Below, piece by piece: positions 1-8,923 of a DNA stretch of 51,025 nucleotides (positions are counted from its first letter, which is position 1; the number at the start of each line of letters is the position of its first letter). Source of the stretch: Angelakisella massiliensis (GTDB lineage Bacteria; Bacillota; Clostridia; Oscillospirales; Ruminococcaceae); the NCBI RefSeq assembly GCF_900104675.1, contig NZ_LT629941.1, forward strand, positions 1-51,025, in the 5' to 3' direction. Under the pieces are notes generated by a model, which worked only from the letters and a program-made list of their open reading frames with translations, searched no databases and was not told the origin of the DNA. Made by a program: the position numbers and the translations under genes.

Positions 1-98
1 CCTTAGCTTATCCGGACGAAAGTCCTGATATGAAAATAGCTTCCCTGTGAAGGCAAGGCGCAAAGAATAACTGAGGCCGACACGAGGACAGCAAAATA
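1..98 (+). other. Spacer upstream of 5S rRNA
   Basis: This stretch directly precedes 5S rRNA and most likely is the 23S-5S internal spacer of an rRNA operon. I do not see a recognisable 23S 3' end in it, so the 23S gene itself is probably outside the window. Confidence 0.5.
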
Positions 99-215
99 GC
101 CGGTGTTTATTACGGTGAGGTCCCACCTGTTCCCATCCCGAACACAGAAGTTAAGCTCACCAGTGCCGAAGATAGTTGGCGGGAAGCCGCCTGTGAAAAT
201 AGGTCTTCGCCGGCA
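99..215 (+). rRNA. rrf: 5S ribosomal RNA
   Basis: The central part reads like bacterial 5S rRNA: the CCCATCCCGAACAC loop and GAAGTTAAGC are present at about 133-157. The terminal helix forms between GCCGGTG (99-105) and CGCCGGC (208-214), giving about 116 nt, the usual length. It is followed by tRNA-Asn, as at the distal end of many Clostridia rRNA operons. Confidence 0.96.
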
Positions 216-279
216 CAAAAGAAGAGTTGATAGCGGTTCCATCAGGGACCGCTATTAGCCCATTCCGAAAACTTTATAT

Positions 280-352
280 GCCTTAATAGCTCAGTCGGTA
301 GAGCATGCGGCTGTTAACCGCAGGGTCGTTGGTTCGAGTCCAACTTGAGGCG
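280..352 (+). tRNA. tRNA-Asn (GTT)
   Basis: A full cloverleaf can be folded. The acceptor stem GCCTTAA pairs with TTGAGGC. The D-loop contains AGTCGGTAGA, the anticodon loop reads CTGTTAA (anticodon GTT), and the T-arm contains GGTTCGAGTCC. CCA is encoded at 353-355. It sits 65 bp behind 5S rRNA and is probably co-transcribed with it. Confidence 0.97.
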
Positions 353-364
353 CCACCAGGCGAG

Positions 365-397
365 GGCCTGGAGCCAAACGCGCTCCAGGCCTTTTAT
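365..397 (+). terminator. Terminator of rRNA/tRNA operon
   Basis: GCCTGGAGC (366-374) pairs with GCTCCAGGC (382-390) and is followed by CTTTTATT. It lies 10 bp after the tRNA-Asn CCA and would end the rRNA operon transcript. Confidence 0.9.
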
Positions 398-901
398 TAT
401 AACCGGAATAAATGGCCCGTGCTTGATTTTAATAAATCTGAGTTATAGTCGCAGGCTGATACCGGTAATCACTGGGCGAGAATCCCAAATAGCTCGCTTT
501 GCAGGTCTTGATTGCTGTTATTTTATGGTTTGGATTTGAGGAGAAATGACTTTTTGGAAACTCCAAATCCCAAAAGGATTCTCTTTATGATTTATATTTA
601 CTTTCAGTGAACAAAGGGTCAAAGCGTCAGCTGGAGAGAAAACAAACTTTGCTTCTTTCTTCACCTTGATAGACTTCCATCTTGTTTCTCATCCAACCTT
701 CCAAAGTTTTCCACAGATGGCACGGACTTTTCCCGCAAGGCTGACGATGCAGCCTGTCTGTTGAAAGGTAAAGAGCAAAACGCCGTTGAATAGTGTTTCC
801 AGATTCAGAAAAACATTTGGACCTTTATTGGGCGAGGGGATGGGACTGTTTAAAAGAAAATAGGTATACGATAGAGACTATTTGAAAATTTTGTTCACAA
901 A
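398..901. other. Gene-free stretch
   Basis: AT-rich intergenic DNA between the rRNA operon terminator and the lysR terminator. Short reading frames here have no ribosome binding site and resemble no family I know. I see no RNA gene or repeat. Confidence 0.5.
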
Positions 902-935
902 AAGGGAACTGTTTGCAAGGCAGTTCCCTTTTTTG
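902..935. terminator. Bidirectional terminator downstream of lysR
   Basis: AAGGGAACTG (902-911) and CAGTTCCCTT (921-930) form a 10-bp stem with a T run on the plus strand. On the minus strand the stem is followed by CCCTTTTTG. It sits 45 bp past the lysR stop codon and probably ends that transcript. Confidence 0.85.
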
Positions 936-979
936 ACATCTTTTTATTTGATAGAGAAAAAGAAGACTTTTTTGCCAAT

Positions 980-1966
980 TCAGGTAGATTGTTGCAAGGC
1001 GGAGTAATAAGGCCGTTCAGGCAGCGGAGGAATTTTTAAAGCAGGAGAGGTTGCTACAATATCTTTTGTCAACTGGATAAAGGCCTGGGCAGAAGGCGAA
1101 AGACCAATATGCTTATTATAAGCGGCGATAATTTTGCGTCTGTAGGGCGGCAGATCCACGGTACAGCAAACAGGAATGTGGGGCGGATAAGGAGGTGTTA
1201 CGCTGTTATCCGGGGTGAAAACCAATCCCAGTCCTTCACTTGCCAAATGAAAAGCGGTATCGCTGTTGTTGATTTCCCGGATTTCGCCCGGTTTAATCCC
1301 ATGCTTTTCAAAGATTTGCCAGGTACACCGATACAATCCATGGCCCGGACTGGGACAAATAAAGGTTTGTCCGTTTAAACGCTCCGGTTCAATATATAAA
1401 AGATGTTCCAAGTCATTTCCGGACAAATTTTTCCCTTTGAGAATGGGATGTCCAGGAGCGACTGCCAGAATAATTGTTTCCTCACAGATGATATCAAAAT
1501 CAATGTCCAGGGACATATTGGGAAGAGCGGTGATACACAGGTCAATGGTTCCCTTCAGTAGACCTTCTTCAAAAACGTCGCTTTTTCCTTCCACGATTTT
1601 AATATCGATGCCGGGATAAGCCTTCAAAAAAGGCGGTACAATATGGGGCAGCCAATATTCTCCCCGGGCGTTTCCGATGCCTATTACCAGGCGCCCCCGG
1701 CGCATCCCGGCAATTTCCTCCAGCTCATTGCTCAGGCGATGCTCAAGGGCGATAATTTTTTGCATCTCTGTAATGTAGTGCTCTCCGGCGTAGGTCAGTT
1801 GTATCGGATTGGAGGTACGATCAAATAACTTTACCCCCAAGCGCTCTTCCAGTTTGTTGATGGTTACAGTGAGAGCGGGTTGAGAGATATACAGTTTTTT
1901 GGCAGCCTGCGTCATGTTTTTTTCTTTGGCAATAGCCAGGACGTACTCAAACTTGGAATGATCCAT
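980..1966 (-). CDS. LysR-family transcriptional regulator
   Basis: A 328-residue protein with the LysR layout. The N-terminal winged helix-turn-helix (about residues 1-60) includes MTQAAKKLYISQPALT and a following KLEERLGVKLFDR segment. An effector-binding domain of periplasmic-binding-protein type fills the rest. LysR proteins usually regulate a divergent neighbour in response to its substrate, and here the C45 acyltransferase gene starts 190 bp away in the opposite direction. ATG at 1966 is chosen because GGAG lies 5 bp before it; an in-frame GTG at 1969 is the alternative. The effector is unknown, but the target is probably the C45/YfcC pair. Confidence 0.93.
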   Translation of the reverse strand: MDHSKFEYVLAIAKEKNMTQAAKKLYISQPALTVTINKLEERLGVKLFDRTSNPIQLTYAGEHYITEMQKIIALEHRLSNELEEIAGMRRGRLVIGIGNARGEYWLPHIVPPFLKAYPGIDIKIVEGKSDVFEEGLLKGTIDLCITALPNMSLDIDFDIICEETIILAVAPGHPILKGKNLSGNDLEHLLYIEPERLNGQTFICPSPGHGLYRCTWQIFEKHGIKPGEIREINNSDTAFHLASEGLGLVFTPDNSVTPPYPPHIPVCCTVDLPPYRRKIIAAYNKHIGLSPSAQAFIQLTKDIVATSPALKIPPLPERPYYSALQQST

Positions 1967-2002
1967 CACAACTCCGCCTTTCCTTTCAAAATAAAATCTG
2001 TT

Positions 2003-2022
2003 TGATAAATATCAGTTTATCA
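2003..2022. promoter_or_regulatory. Dyad operator in divergent promoter region
   Basis: TGATAAA (2003-2009) and TTTATCA (2016-2022) are perfect inverted arms separated by 6 bp. This fits the T-N11-A type site bound by LysR regulators. It lies midway between the divergent lysR and C45 start codons. Assignment to this LysR protein is inference. Confidence 0.65.
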
Positions 2023-2156
2023 TGGCAATATATAAAATGGTATTGGACATAATAAATAAAAAATGTTATTTTTGAAATAGAAAAATATATATTTTTCAAT
2101 GGGTTTAAAAGAGGAAAACCTGATCAATTTTCCTTTGACAGGGAAAGGAGCAAGCA

Positions 2157-3224
2157 ATGAGCCAGAGTTTCTATGATCATTTGGTATTTACAGGATCGCA
2201 TCGGGAAGTAGGACGTCAATATGGCGAGGCACTCAGAGAAAAAATTCTGGGACATCTGGAAATTATTTATCGAAATGCTTATAAAGTTTCTGGTGTAACC
2301 AAAGAAAAGGCACTGCAGATTGCTCAGATGTACGAACCGTATATTGAAAAATATGCGCCCCATTATTTGGATGAAATCGCCGGACTGGGGGAGGGTGCAG
2401 GGATTACCAAAGCGGAGGCGCTTTTGCTTCAGGTGCGGCAGGAAGTCGTTAATTTGGCACGGTTTGGTGGGATTGATCCTGAGTGTACTGCTTTCGCGGT
2501 GACTTCGGAATACACAGCAAACGGAAAGGTATACTCTGGGCAAAACTCGGATATGTATGATGATTTTCGCTCCATTACCAATGTCATTACCTTCTGCGTT
2601 ATCGGAAAACCCCAGATTATGATGGCCGTTCCCGCCGGTCAGCTGAGTTTTTTGGGCATGAATTCCGAAGGTATTTCCTGCAACTGCAATATGCTGCACT
2701 GCACCGGCTGGAAGAAAGGGTTCCCCCGTTATCTCATGTCCCGTTTGATTCTGGAACAACGGACTTTTGAGGAAGCTTGCGCCAAAGCGGAGATTCCCGA
2801 GCGGGCGTCCCAACGGAATATTTTGATCTGTGATCGGGAAGGCCATATCGCCAATTACGAAACGACTTCTACTGATTTGGCACGGATTGATGGAAAAGGT
2901 TATTTGGTACATACCAATCATTTTCTGGCTCCTTCTATGTTCCAATATGAGAAATCCAACAACATTGAAACCCAAAACTCTACCACCAGATATCGCAGGA
3001 TGTGCCAGCTGATCGAGGAGAATAAGGGGAAGATAGACGATCTGAAACTGCATCATTTTCTGGGAGACCATGGAACCGAACCGGACACCATCTGCATGCA
3101 CGAAACAGCGGAACGCGGCTACCATACCTTTGTTTCCATTATCAACAATCTCACCGACAACGTAATGGAAGTGGCGGCGGGAAATCCCTGTTGCAATGAG
3201 TATGCCATTTATGAGTTTCGCTAA
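2157..3224 (+). CDS. C45-family autoproteolytic acyltransferase/amidohydrolase
   Basis: A 355-residue protein of the acyl-CoA:6-aminopenicillanate acyltransferase (C45, N-terminal nucleophile) type. Such proenzymes cut themselves just before a cysteine, which becomes the catalytic N-terminus; the match here is Cys110 in DPECTAFAV. Family members hydrolyse or transfer acyl groups on amino acids, peptides or N-acyl amides. Start ATG 2157 has AAAGGAG 6 bp upstream. The gene is divergent from lysR and lies 162 bp ahead of a YfcC-type carrier in the same direction, so it probably acts on something that carrier moves. No signal peptide is seen, so it should be cytosolic. The substrate is not known. 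Confidence 0.88.
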   Translation: MSQSFYDHLVFTGSHREVGRQYGEALREKILGHLEIIYRNAYKVSGVTKEKALQIAQMYEPYIEKYAPHYLDEIAGLGEGAGITKAEALLLQVRQEVVNLARFGGIDPECTAFAVTSEYTANGKVYSGQNSDMYDDFRSITNVITFCVIGKPQIMMAVPAGQLSFLGMNSEGISCNCNMLHCTGWKKGFPRYLMSRLILEQRTFEEACAKAEIPERASQRNILICDREGHIANYETTSTDLARIDGKGYLVHTNHFLAPSMFQYEKSNNIETQNSTTRYRRMCQLIEENKGKIDDLKLHHFLGDHGTEPDTICMHETAERGYHTFVSIINNLTDNVMEVAAGNPCCNEYAIYEFR

Positions 3225-3386
3225 AGAAAAGGCCCGACTGGTAAAAAATAAAGGCGGAATTCCAAAAAACTGATTCAAAAGGCAACGGGGTGTTTCTTCA
3301 CTGGCAAATGGTGAAAAGAGTTTTTTCATGAGGTTTTCTCACAAGGAAAGGGAATTTTTATCCATAAGTATAGGAGGGAGAAAAGC

Positions 3387-4781
3387 ATGAGTGAGCAAGC
3401 CACGAAGACAAAGAAAAAATTTGAGGTACCTCATTCCCTGATTATTATTCTGGCAGTGATGCTGTTGACGGCAGTTTTGACTTATATCATCCCTGCGGGT
3501 ACCTATGACCGGACAGTTTCCGAAAGCGGTCAGACCGTGGTGGACCCTGAGAGTTTCCATTATGTGGAGCGCTCCCCTGTCAATCCCATCGGCGTATTGG
3601 GATTGGTATTTCAGGGACTCACCGACGCCCAGGGTATCATTTTCGCTCTGATGTGCTGCGGTGGTGGGTTAGGCATTGTCCTTTCCACCGGAATGTTCCA
3701 GGGCGCCGCCGGAACCATGGGACGCCGGGTCAAAGGCAAGGAATGGGTGGTTATCGCCTCCCTGATGACCATTTTTGCCCTGCTGTGCATCCCCATCAAC
3801 CTCAATAACTTTATTCCCTTTGCGCCTCTCGGTCTGGTAATCGCCGCAGCTCTGGGAATGGACGCCATTGTGGGAATTTCCATCATCATGCTGGGCGGTG
3901 CGGTAGGCTTCTCCTGCGGCGCGATGAACCTTTCCAACACCGGAACGGCCCAGAGCATCGCAGAACTCCCCACCTTTTCCGGCATAGAGTACCGGCTGTT
4001 CTGTATGATTCCCTTCCTGATTACCGCCATCTTTTATGTGGTGCGGTATGCGAACCGGATCAAGAAGGACCCCACTAAGAGCTACGTCTATGGTTTGGAC
4101 CTGGGCACCGATGCCTCCCTGGAAAAGATTCCGGAGTTTACCAAGCGGCACATCCCCGTTGCTGTCGTTACCGCCATTGGCATCGGCACGATGATCTATC
4201 TGGCGCTGACCGGAGAAGCGGGCAACCAAACTACCGCCACCATCTTTATTTACATGGGACTGGCGGCCGGCATTGTTTACGGGATGAAGCCCAATGACAT
4301 TTGCAAAGAGTTTATCAAGGGTCTCAAGAGTATGGCCGGCACCAGTATGATGATTGGTTTTGCCTATACCATTGCCATTATCCTTACCGATGGCAACATT
4401 ATGGATACAGTGGTTCACGCTTTGGCTGGTGTTTTGAGTTATATTCCCCATATTTTCCAGGCTCCGGCCATGTTCATTATGCACATCATCATCAATCTGC
4501 TTATCACCTCCGGCAGCGGACAGGCCGCCGCCTCCATGCCCATTATGGTGCCGGTGGCAGATCTGCTGGGAATGAGCCGGCAGACTGCGGTTTTGGCTTT
4601 CAACTTCGGCGACGGCTTCTGCAACAACATCCTTCCCCACGCAGCTGCTACTATGGGCTTTGTGGGCGCGGCTGGCATCCCCTTTGGTCGTTGGTTCAGC
4701 TATGCCATCAAGCTCTTCCTCCTCTGGGTTGTGGTGGGATGCATCTTGCTGATGCTGGCCACTGTAATTGGGTACTCCTGA
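3387..4781 (+). CDS. YfcC-family anaerobic carrier (C4-dicarboxylate / basic amino acid type)
   Basis: A 464-residue integral membrane protein with about 11-12 hydrophobic segments. It starts with PHSLIIILAVMLLTAVLTYIIPAGTYDR, cut here to PHSLIIILAV and IIPAGTYDR, the hallmark opening of the YfcC/DcuC superfamily. Glycine-rich conserved loops such as LITSGSGQAAASMPIMVP lie near residue 370. Relatives are annotated as C4-dicarboxylate anaerobic carriers or arginine/ornithine antiporters, but substrates are mostly untested. AGGAGGGAG precedes ATG 3387. The placement after the C45 enzyme suggests uptake of its substrate or export of a product. Confidence 0.88.
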   Translation: MSEQATKTKKKFEVPHSLIIILAVMLLTAVLTYIIPAGTYDRTVSESGQTVVDPESFHYVERSPVNPIGVLGLVFQGLTDAQGIIFALMCCGGGLGIVLSTGMFQGAAGTMGRRVKGKEWVVIASLMTIFALLCIPINLNNFIPFAPLGLVIAAALGMDAIVGISIIMLGGAVGFSCGAMNLSNTGTAQSIAELPTFSGIEYRLFCMIPFLITAIFYVVRYANRIKKDPTKSYVYGLDLGTDASLEKIPEFTKRHIPVAVVTAIGIGTMIYLALTGEAGNQTTATIFIYMGLAAGIVYGMKPNDICKEFIKGLKSMAGTSMMIGFAYTIAIILTDGNIMDTVVHALAGVLSYIPHIFQAPAMFIMHIIINLLITSGSGQAAASMPIMVPVADLLGMSRQTAVLAFNFGDGFCNNILPHAAATMGFVGAAGIPFGRWFSYAIKLFLLWVVVGCILLMLATVIGYS

Positions 4782-4813
4782 AACTTTCTTCTCATACATA
4801 CAAGCACATACAG

Positions 4814-4846
4814 GCGGCGTCCCCGAACCCTGGGGACGCCGTTTGT
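4814..4846 (+). terminator. Terminator after YfcC gene
   Basis: CGGCGTCCCC (4815-4824) pairs with GGGGACGCCG (4832-4841) and is followed by TTTGT. It separates the C45/YfcC transcript from codB. Confidence 0.85.
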
Positions 4847-5028
4847 ATGGAGAAAAGAGGAAAAGCGACGGCCTGGGTAACGGTATTGTCTCAATGGTAT
4901 GATGGTTTCATAAAGGAGCAGTTGCTTTTGTTTGGTATTCTCTTTTATTTACCCCTCGACAAAATGTTGCAAGAACTGCCGGAGAATAATTCAATTTTGT
5001 CTTCATTGCCGTTTTTGTCGAAAGCTTC

Positions 5029-5057
5029 TTGACAAGGGCAGCTTTGCCCCATAAAAT
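5029..5057 (+). promoter_or_regulatory. Promoter of codB-codA
   Basis: TTGACA (5029-5034), a 17-bp spacer and TAAAAT (5052-5057) make a near-consensus housekeeping promoter. The expected start of transcription is about 5063-5065, leaving an untranslated leader of about 130 nt before codB. Confidence 0.88.
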
Positions 5058-5063
5058 AGTCGA

Positions 5064-5150
5064 GGTATGAATGGCAGGAGCCAAGTTGCGCCCCGAATGC
5101 TGTGCAGTGAGGCACGCCTTTTCCATCCCACGGAAAGGCGTGTTTTTTTG
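5064..5150 (+). promoter_or_regulatory. Candidate attenuator/riboswitch leader of codB
   Basis: About 50 nt of leader with two small hairpins (GGC-AGGA-GCC at about 5073-5082 and GTGC-AGTGAG-GCAC at about 5102-5115) precede a strong intrinsic terminator. That terminator has CACGCCTTT..CC (5113-5124) pairing with GGAAAGGCGTG (5132-5142), then seven T. Because it sits between the promoter and codB, full transcription would need read-through. I cannot match it to the TPP, purine, PreQ1, THF, ZTP or PyrR consensus. An in-frame ATG at 5071 could extend codB by 42 codons, but it lacks a good ribosome binding site and would run through the terminator hairpin. Confidence 0.65.
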
Positions 5151-5196
5151 CGGCCTGGGCACAGATACGGGCAGAATCAGAGGGAGGAATCAGTGT

Positions 5197-6486
5197 ATGA
5201 ACACAACTGAAAAGACCGCTTCCATGGGTATGGAAGGCGTGCTGGGCGGTAAAGCTCAGCACCAGGAGCAGCCCCAAACGGTGGACCATGACTTTTCGTT
5301 GGAAAGTGTCCCCATGTCCGCCAGAAAGGCATTTATCCCCATGTTCTTTATCATGCTGGGATTCACTTTTTTCTCTGCCAGCATGAGCGTAGGAGCCAAG
5401 CTGGGCAATGGCCTTGATCTCAGCGGATTTGTTTGGTCCATTCTGCTGGGTGGCGTTCTGTTGGGAGCCTATACCGGTGTACTGGGTTATATCGGCAGCG
5501 ATACCGGCCTTTCCCTGGACCTGCTGGCCCAGCGGTCCTTTGGCCGGTACGGTTCTTATCTCCCCTCGGCTCTGATCAGCTTCACTCAGATCGGCTGGTT
5601 CGGTGTTGGTATTGCCATGTTCGCTGTACCCGCCGCTGAACTGCTCCATGTGAGCCCTGTTGTGCTGGTAGCGGCTGCCGGCATCTGCATGACCAGCTCC
5701 GCCTATTTCGGCATCAAGGGCCTGGAAGTGGTCAGCTACATTTCTGTCCCCCTGATCGCAGTGCTGGGTATTTACTCCATGGTTACCGCCACCGTTCAGG
5801 GCGGCGGCCTGGAGGCCATCTTCAGCCAGAGTGCCGGCTCCCTCACTGTTTTCAGCGGTATTGGCCTGGTGATCGGTTCCTTTGTCAGCGGCGGTACTGC
5901 AACCCCTAACTTCACCCGTTTTGCCAAAACCAATAAGATCGCGGTTATCTCCACTGTAGTAGCCTTTTTCCTGGGCAATACCCTGATGTTTGCCTTCGGC
6001 GCTGTGGGCGGTGCTTTTACCGGTAAGGATGACATCTTCTATGTGATGATCGCTCAGGGACTGGCCCTCCCCGCTCTGGTGGTGCTGGGCGCCAATATCT
6101 GGACCACCAATGACAACGCCTTGTACACCTCCGGCCTGGGCCTGTCCAACATCACCAAGATCCGCAAGCGCCCCATGGTGCTGGTGGCCGGTGTGGTGGG
6201 TACCGTTACCGCTCTGTGGCTGTACAACAACTTTGTGGGCTGGCTCAACTTCCTCAATGCCACCCTGCCTCCTGTGGGCGCTCTCATCGCCTTGGATTTC
6301 TTCCGCCATCGGAAGGACTATGCCCAGGGCAGCGAAGTGGCAACCAATTTCAACTGGGGTTCTATCCTGGGCGTGGTGGCCGGTGCCTTGGTAGGAAACT
6401 ATCTGCCTGTAGGCATCGCTTCGGTCAATGCCATGATTGCAGCCTGCATCTGCTATCTCATTGCAGAAATGGCCGGAAAGAAGTAA
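5197..6486 (+). CDS. codB: Cytosine permease CodB
   Basis: A 429-residue transporter of the nucleobase:cation symporter-1 family, close in length to Escherichia coli CodB (419). About 12 membrane segments are visible. Family-like stretches include FFSASMSVGAKLGNGL, DTGLSLDLLAQRSFGRYGSY and WTTNDNALYTSGLGLSNI. It imports cytosine with protons or sodium across the cytoplasmic membrane. ATG 5197 is chosen because AGGGAGGAA lies 7 bp upstream; the longer frame from 5071 is rejected. The codA gene follows 223 bp downstream, so import and deamination are encoded together and probably share the attenuated promoter. Confidence 0.94.
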   Translation: MNTTEKTASMGMEGVLGGKAQHQEQPQTVDHDFSLESVPMSARKAFIPMFFIMLGFTFFSASMSVGAKLGNGLDLSGFVWSILLGGVLLGAYTGVLGYIGSDTGLSLDLLAQRSFGRYGSYLPSALISFTQIGWFGVGIAMFAVPAAELLHVSPVVLVAAAGICMTSSAYFGIKGLEVVSYISVPLIAVLGIYSMVTATVQGGGLEAIFSQSAGSLTVFSGIGLVIGSFVSGGTATPNFTRFAKTNKIAVISTVVAFFLGNTLMFAFGAVGGAFTGKDDIFYVMIAQGLALPALVVLGANIWTTNDNALYTSGLGLSNITKIRKRPMVLVAGVVGTVTALWLYNNFVGWLNFLNATLPPVGALIALDFFRHRKDYAQGSEVATNFNWGSILGVVAGALVGNYLPVGIASVNAMIAACICYLIAEMAGKK

Positions 6487-6522
6487 AATAGACACCGGAA
6501 GGATCGTGCCCCTCCGGAGAAC

Positions 6523-6560
6523 AAAGGAGCAGGGGCTGTACAAAAGCCTTCTGCTCCTTT
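6523..6560 (+). other. Hairpin between codB and codA
   Basis: AAAGGAGCAGGGGCT (6523-6537) can pair with AGCCTTCTGCTCCTTT (6545-6560). Only three T follow, so it is a weak terminator at best. It may lower codA expression or protect the codB mRNA end. Confidence 0.5.
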
Positions 6561-6709
6561 AAGCTGCCATCAAAGAAATTCTCAAAATTGCATCCTTGTG
6601 TTTGCGTGAATGAAAAATTCAACAAGAATGAGGGCGTCTGTGGAAAGGCTGCACGACCAAGAGAAGCGTCAAAAAAATCAAAGAAACACACCAGAAAGGG
6701 GATTATTGA

Positions 6710-7945
6710 ATGCTGCTGAAAAACCTGTACCTGGAAAACGCGCCGGAAACCTGCGATATTCGCATTGAGGAGGGACGGTTTGCAGAAATCGCCCCCTCCA
6801 TCGCTCCACGGGAGGGGGAAGAAGTGGAGGACCTGGGCGGACGTCTGGCTCTGCCGCCTTTCATTGAATCCCATGTCCACCTGGACACCTGCCTGACGGC
6901 GGGGGACCCGGTGTGGAATATGTCCGGCACCCTTTTTGAGGGGATCGAGTGCTGGGCCAAGCGCAAGGACAAGCTGACCAAGGCGGATGTCCGGGAGCGG
7001 GTAAACCGGGCGGTCCGGATGCAGGCGGCTAACGGTATCCAGCATGTTCGTACCCATGTGGATGTCACAGATCCCAAGCTGACCGCTATGGAAGCCATGC
7101 TGGAGCTGAAAGAGGAACTGCGGGATGTGATGGACATCCAGATCGTAGCTTTTCCCCAGGAAGGTATCCTCAGCTATCCCAACGGCAAGGAACTGATGGA
7201 GAATGCGGTGAAGATGGGCGCCGATGTAGTGGGCGCCATTCCTCATTTTGAGTTCACCCGGGAGTACAGTGTGGAATCCCTCAACTTTGCCATGGAATTG
7301 GCGGCAAAATATGACCGGTTGGTGGATGTTCACTGCGACGAAATTGACGATGAAGCCTCCCGCGGTCTGGAGACCCTGGCGGCCCGGGCCTATGAAATGC
7401 AGATGTTTGACCGGGTGACTGCCAGCCACACCACCGCCATGCATTCCTATAACAATGCCTATGTTCTGCGGCTGATGCGGCTGCTGAAGCTGTCCCGGAT
7501 CAACTTTGTTTCCAACCCCCTGGTCAATACCCATCTCCAGGGCCGGGTGGACACCTATCCCAAACGCCGGGGTGTCACCCGCGTCAAGGAGCTGACAGCG
7601 GAAGGGCTAAATGTTTCCTTCGGCCACGACGATATCTTTGATCCCTGGTATCCTCTGGGCAACGGCAATCTGCGGGATGTGGTATTCATGGGGCTCCATG
7701 TCTGCCAGATGATGGGCTATCAGGAGATTATGGATTCCTATAAGTTCATCTCCACCAATGCTGCCAAAACTCTCCATCTGGGGGATGGCTATGGGATTCG
7801 GGTAGGCAACAGCGCCGACCTGATCGTGCTGGACGCCAAGAATTATTATGATGCCCTCAACTATAATTCTCCTGTCCTTCGCTCCTATAAGGCGGGACGT
7901 TTGATTGCCAGCGCTGTACCCGGGGAGAAAAAGGTACTTTTCTAA
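6710..7945 (+). CDS. codA: Cytosine deaminase CodA
   Basis: A 411-residue amidohydrolase-superfamily enzyme that converts cytosine to uracil plus ammonia. Close similarity to E. coli CodA is visible over the whole length. The metal ligands match: HVHLD (His55, His57), VHCDE (His208), and GHDD (Asp307). FPQEG (Gln150) and Glu211 of CDEIDD correspond to substrate-binding and catalytic residues. GAAAGGGG precedes ATG 6710. Together with codB it would feed uracil salvage and release ammonia as a nitrogen source. The protein is cytosolic. Confidence 0.95.
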   Translation: MLLKNLYLENAPETCDIRIEEGRFAEIAPSIAPREGEEVEDLGGRLALPPFIESHVHLDTCLTAGDPVWNMSGTLFEGIECWAKRKDKLTKADVRERVNRAVRMQAANGIQHVRTHVDVTDPKLTAMEAMLELKEELRDVMDIQIVAFPQEGILSYPNGKELMENAVKMGADVVGAIPHFEFTREYSVESLNFAMELAAKYDRLVDVHCDEIDDEASRGLETLAARAYEMQMFDRVTASHTTAMHSYNNAYVLRLMRLLKLSRINFVSNPLVNTHLQGRVDTYPKRRGVTRVKELTAEGLNVSFGHDDIFDPWYPLGNGNLRDVVFMGLHVCQMMGYQEIMDSYKFISTNAAKTLHLGDGYGIRVGNSADLIVLDAKNYYDALNYNSPVLRSYKAGRLIASAVPGEKKVLF

Positions 7946-7971
7946 AAAAATCATTTACAAACAGCAGAAAA

Positions 7972-8020
7972 AGAATCCCGTGGCGGGGAAGATGGACTTC
8001 TCCGCCACGGGTTCTTTTTT
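7972..8020 (+). terminator. Terminator after codA
   Basis: AGAA-CCCGTGGCGG (from 7972) pairs with CCGCCACGGG-TTCT (to about 8014), followed by TTCTTTTTT. It ends the codBA transcript. Confidence 0.9.
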
Positions 8021-8253
8021 ATGGAAGATGAGAAGTTTTTCCCCTTATTCTGCAATCAGCAAAGAGAAGGTGGGGACGCCCAGGATCTGCCGTTTTAACC
8101 TGCTTTTGAGAAAGAAAAAGGAAAAGAGTATTTTCCCTTTTGCAGACTGCAAAAAGGCATGGTTATTATCCCATGTCCCTTCCCGCGGATGAGGTTGGGT
8201 AAAACGGCCCTATCTGTGGAAAATAACGGCGCAGAGAAAGTTGAAAAGAAAAG

Positions 8254-8769
8254 TTATCGCAAATAATGCTTTTCCCAAGCATCGGCTTCCTCACGGGAGG
8301 TAAAGATAATGATCTGTTTTTGGTCCCGATACTGATCCAACAGCCGGTAAATATCCGGCAGCTGCGTGTTTGGAAAATCCAATATCCACTGACGGAATTC
8401 CGGATCAAATTCTGTTTCCTGCCAGGGTATATCGGGACGGTCTTTTCCAATTCGTTCCGCCACTCCGGCAAGGCAGACCTCGACGGGATAATCTAGAAGA
8501 AATATGGTGTCACAGGCTGCTATACGCTGCTGTAAGGTGCGCTGATAGTTTCCGTCAATAATCCACTCCTTCAGGGCGAGAATCTCCTCCAAACGGGTAT
8601 CAAACTCCTCCCGTGAGATGTTGGTTTTATCAGGCAGATGCCACAGCAGATCCAGATGAAACAGGGGCAATCCTGTAGCCCGATGAAGCTTTCTGGCAAA
8701 GGTGCTTTTTCCTGGGCCGGAATTGCCGATCACAAGAATTCTTTTCATTTTGTTTTTTTGAGAAAACAT
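8254..8769 (-). CDS. P-loop NTPase, adenylate kinase-like (topology modulation protein type)
   Basis: A 171-residue cytosolic protein with a Walker A motif GNSGPGKS at residues 15-22. The rest resembles small nucleotide-kinase-like ATPases annotated as AAA-family ATPase or DNA topology modulation protein, with HLDLLWHLP and WIIDGNYQRTL segments. Its substrate is unknown. GGAGGAG lies 8 bp before ATG 8769; a second ATG (8748) begins MKRILVIGNSG and is a possible alternative start. It is a single gene, opposite in direction to codA and not obviously linked to its neighbours. Confidence 0.85.
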   Translation of the reverse strand: MFSQKNKMKRILVIGNSGPGKSTFARKLHRATGLPLFHLDLLWHLPDKTNISREEFDTRLEEILALKEWIIDGNYQRTLQQRIAACDTIFLLDYPVEVCLAGVAERIGKDRPDIPWQETEFDPEFRQWILDFPNTQLPDIYRLLDQYRDQKQIIIFTSREEADAWEKHYLR

Positions 8770-8866
8770 TCTGTCAGCTCCTCCCTATGGTATTTTGGGC
8801 TTTTCAAAACAGAGGTGAGAGGTTCGCCTGCAAATAAATTTTTAAGAGATCACTTTTAAACAAAGA

Positions 8867-8893
8867 GGGCCGCTCTGCTTATCAGAGCGGCCC
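8867..8893 (-). terminator. Terminator of surface protein gene
   Basis: GGGCCGCTCTG (8867-8877) and CAGAGCGGCCC (8883-8893) form an 11-bp stem with a 5-nt loop. It lies 30 bp beyond the stop of the minus-strand surface protein gene. Confidence 0.85.
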
Positions 8894-8923
8894 TTCTTAT
8901 ACTTGCTTCATTTAAAAAGTGAA

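Noticed and set aside
2124..3329. 401-codon minus-strand frame opposite the C45 gene
   Set aside because: It is a shadow of the recognised C45 acyltransferase and resembles no protein family.
4945..6543. 532-codon minus-strand frame opposite codB
   Set aside because: Composition is that of an antisense shadow rich in His, Gly and Gln; codB on the other strand is well supported.
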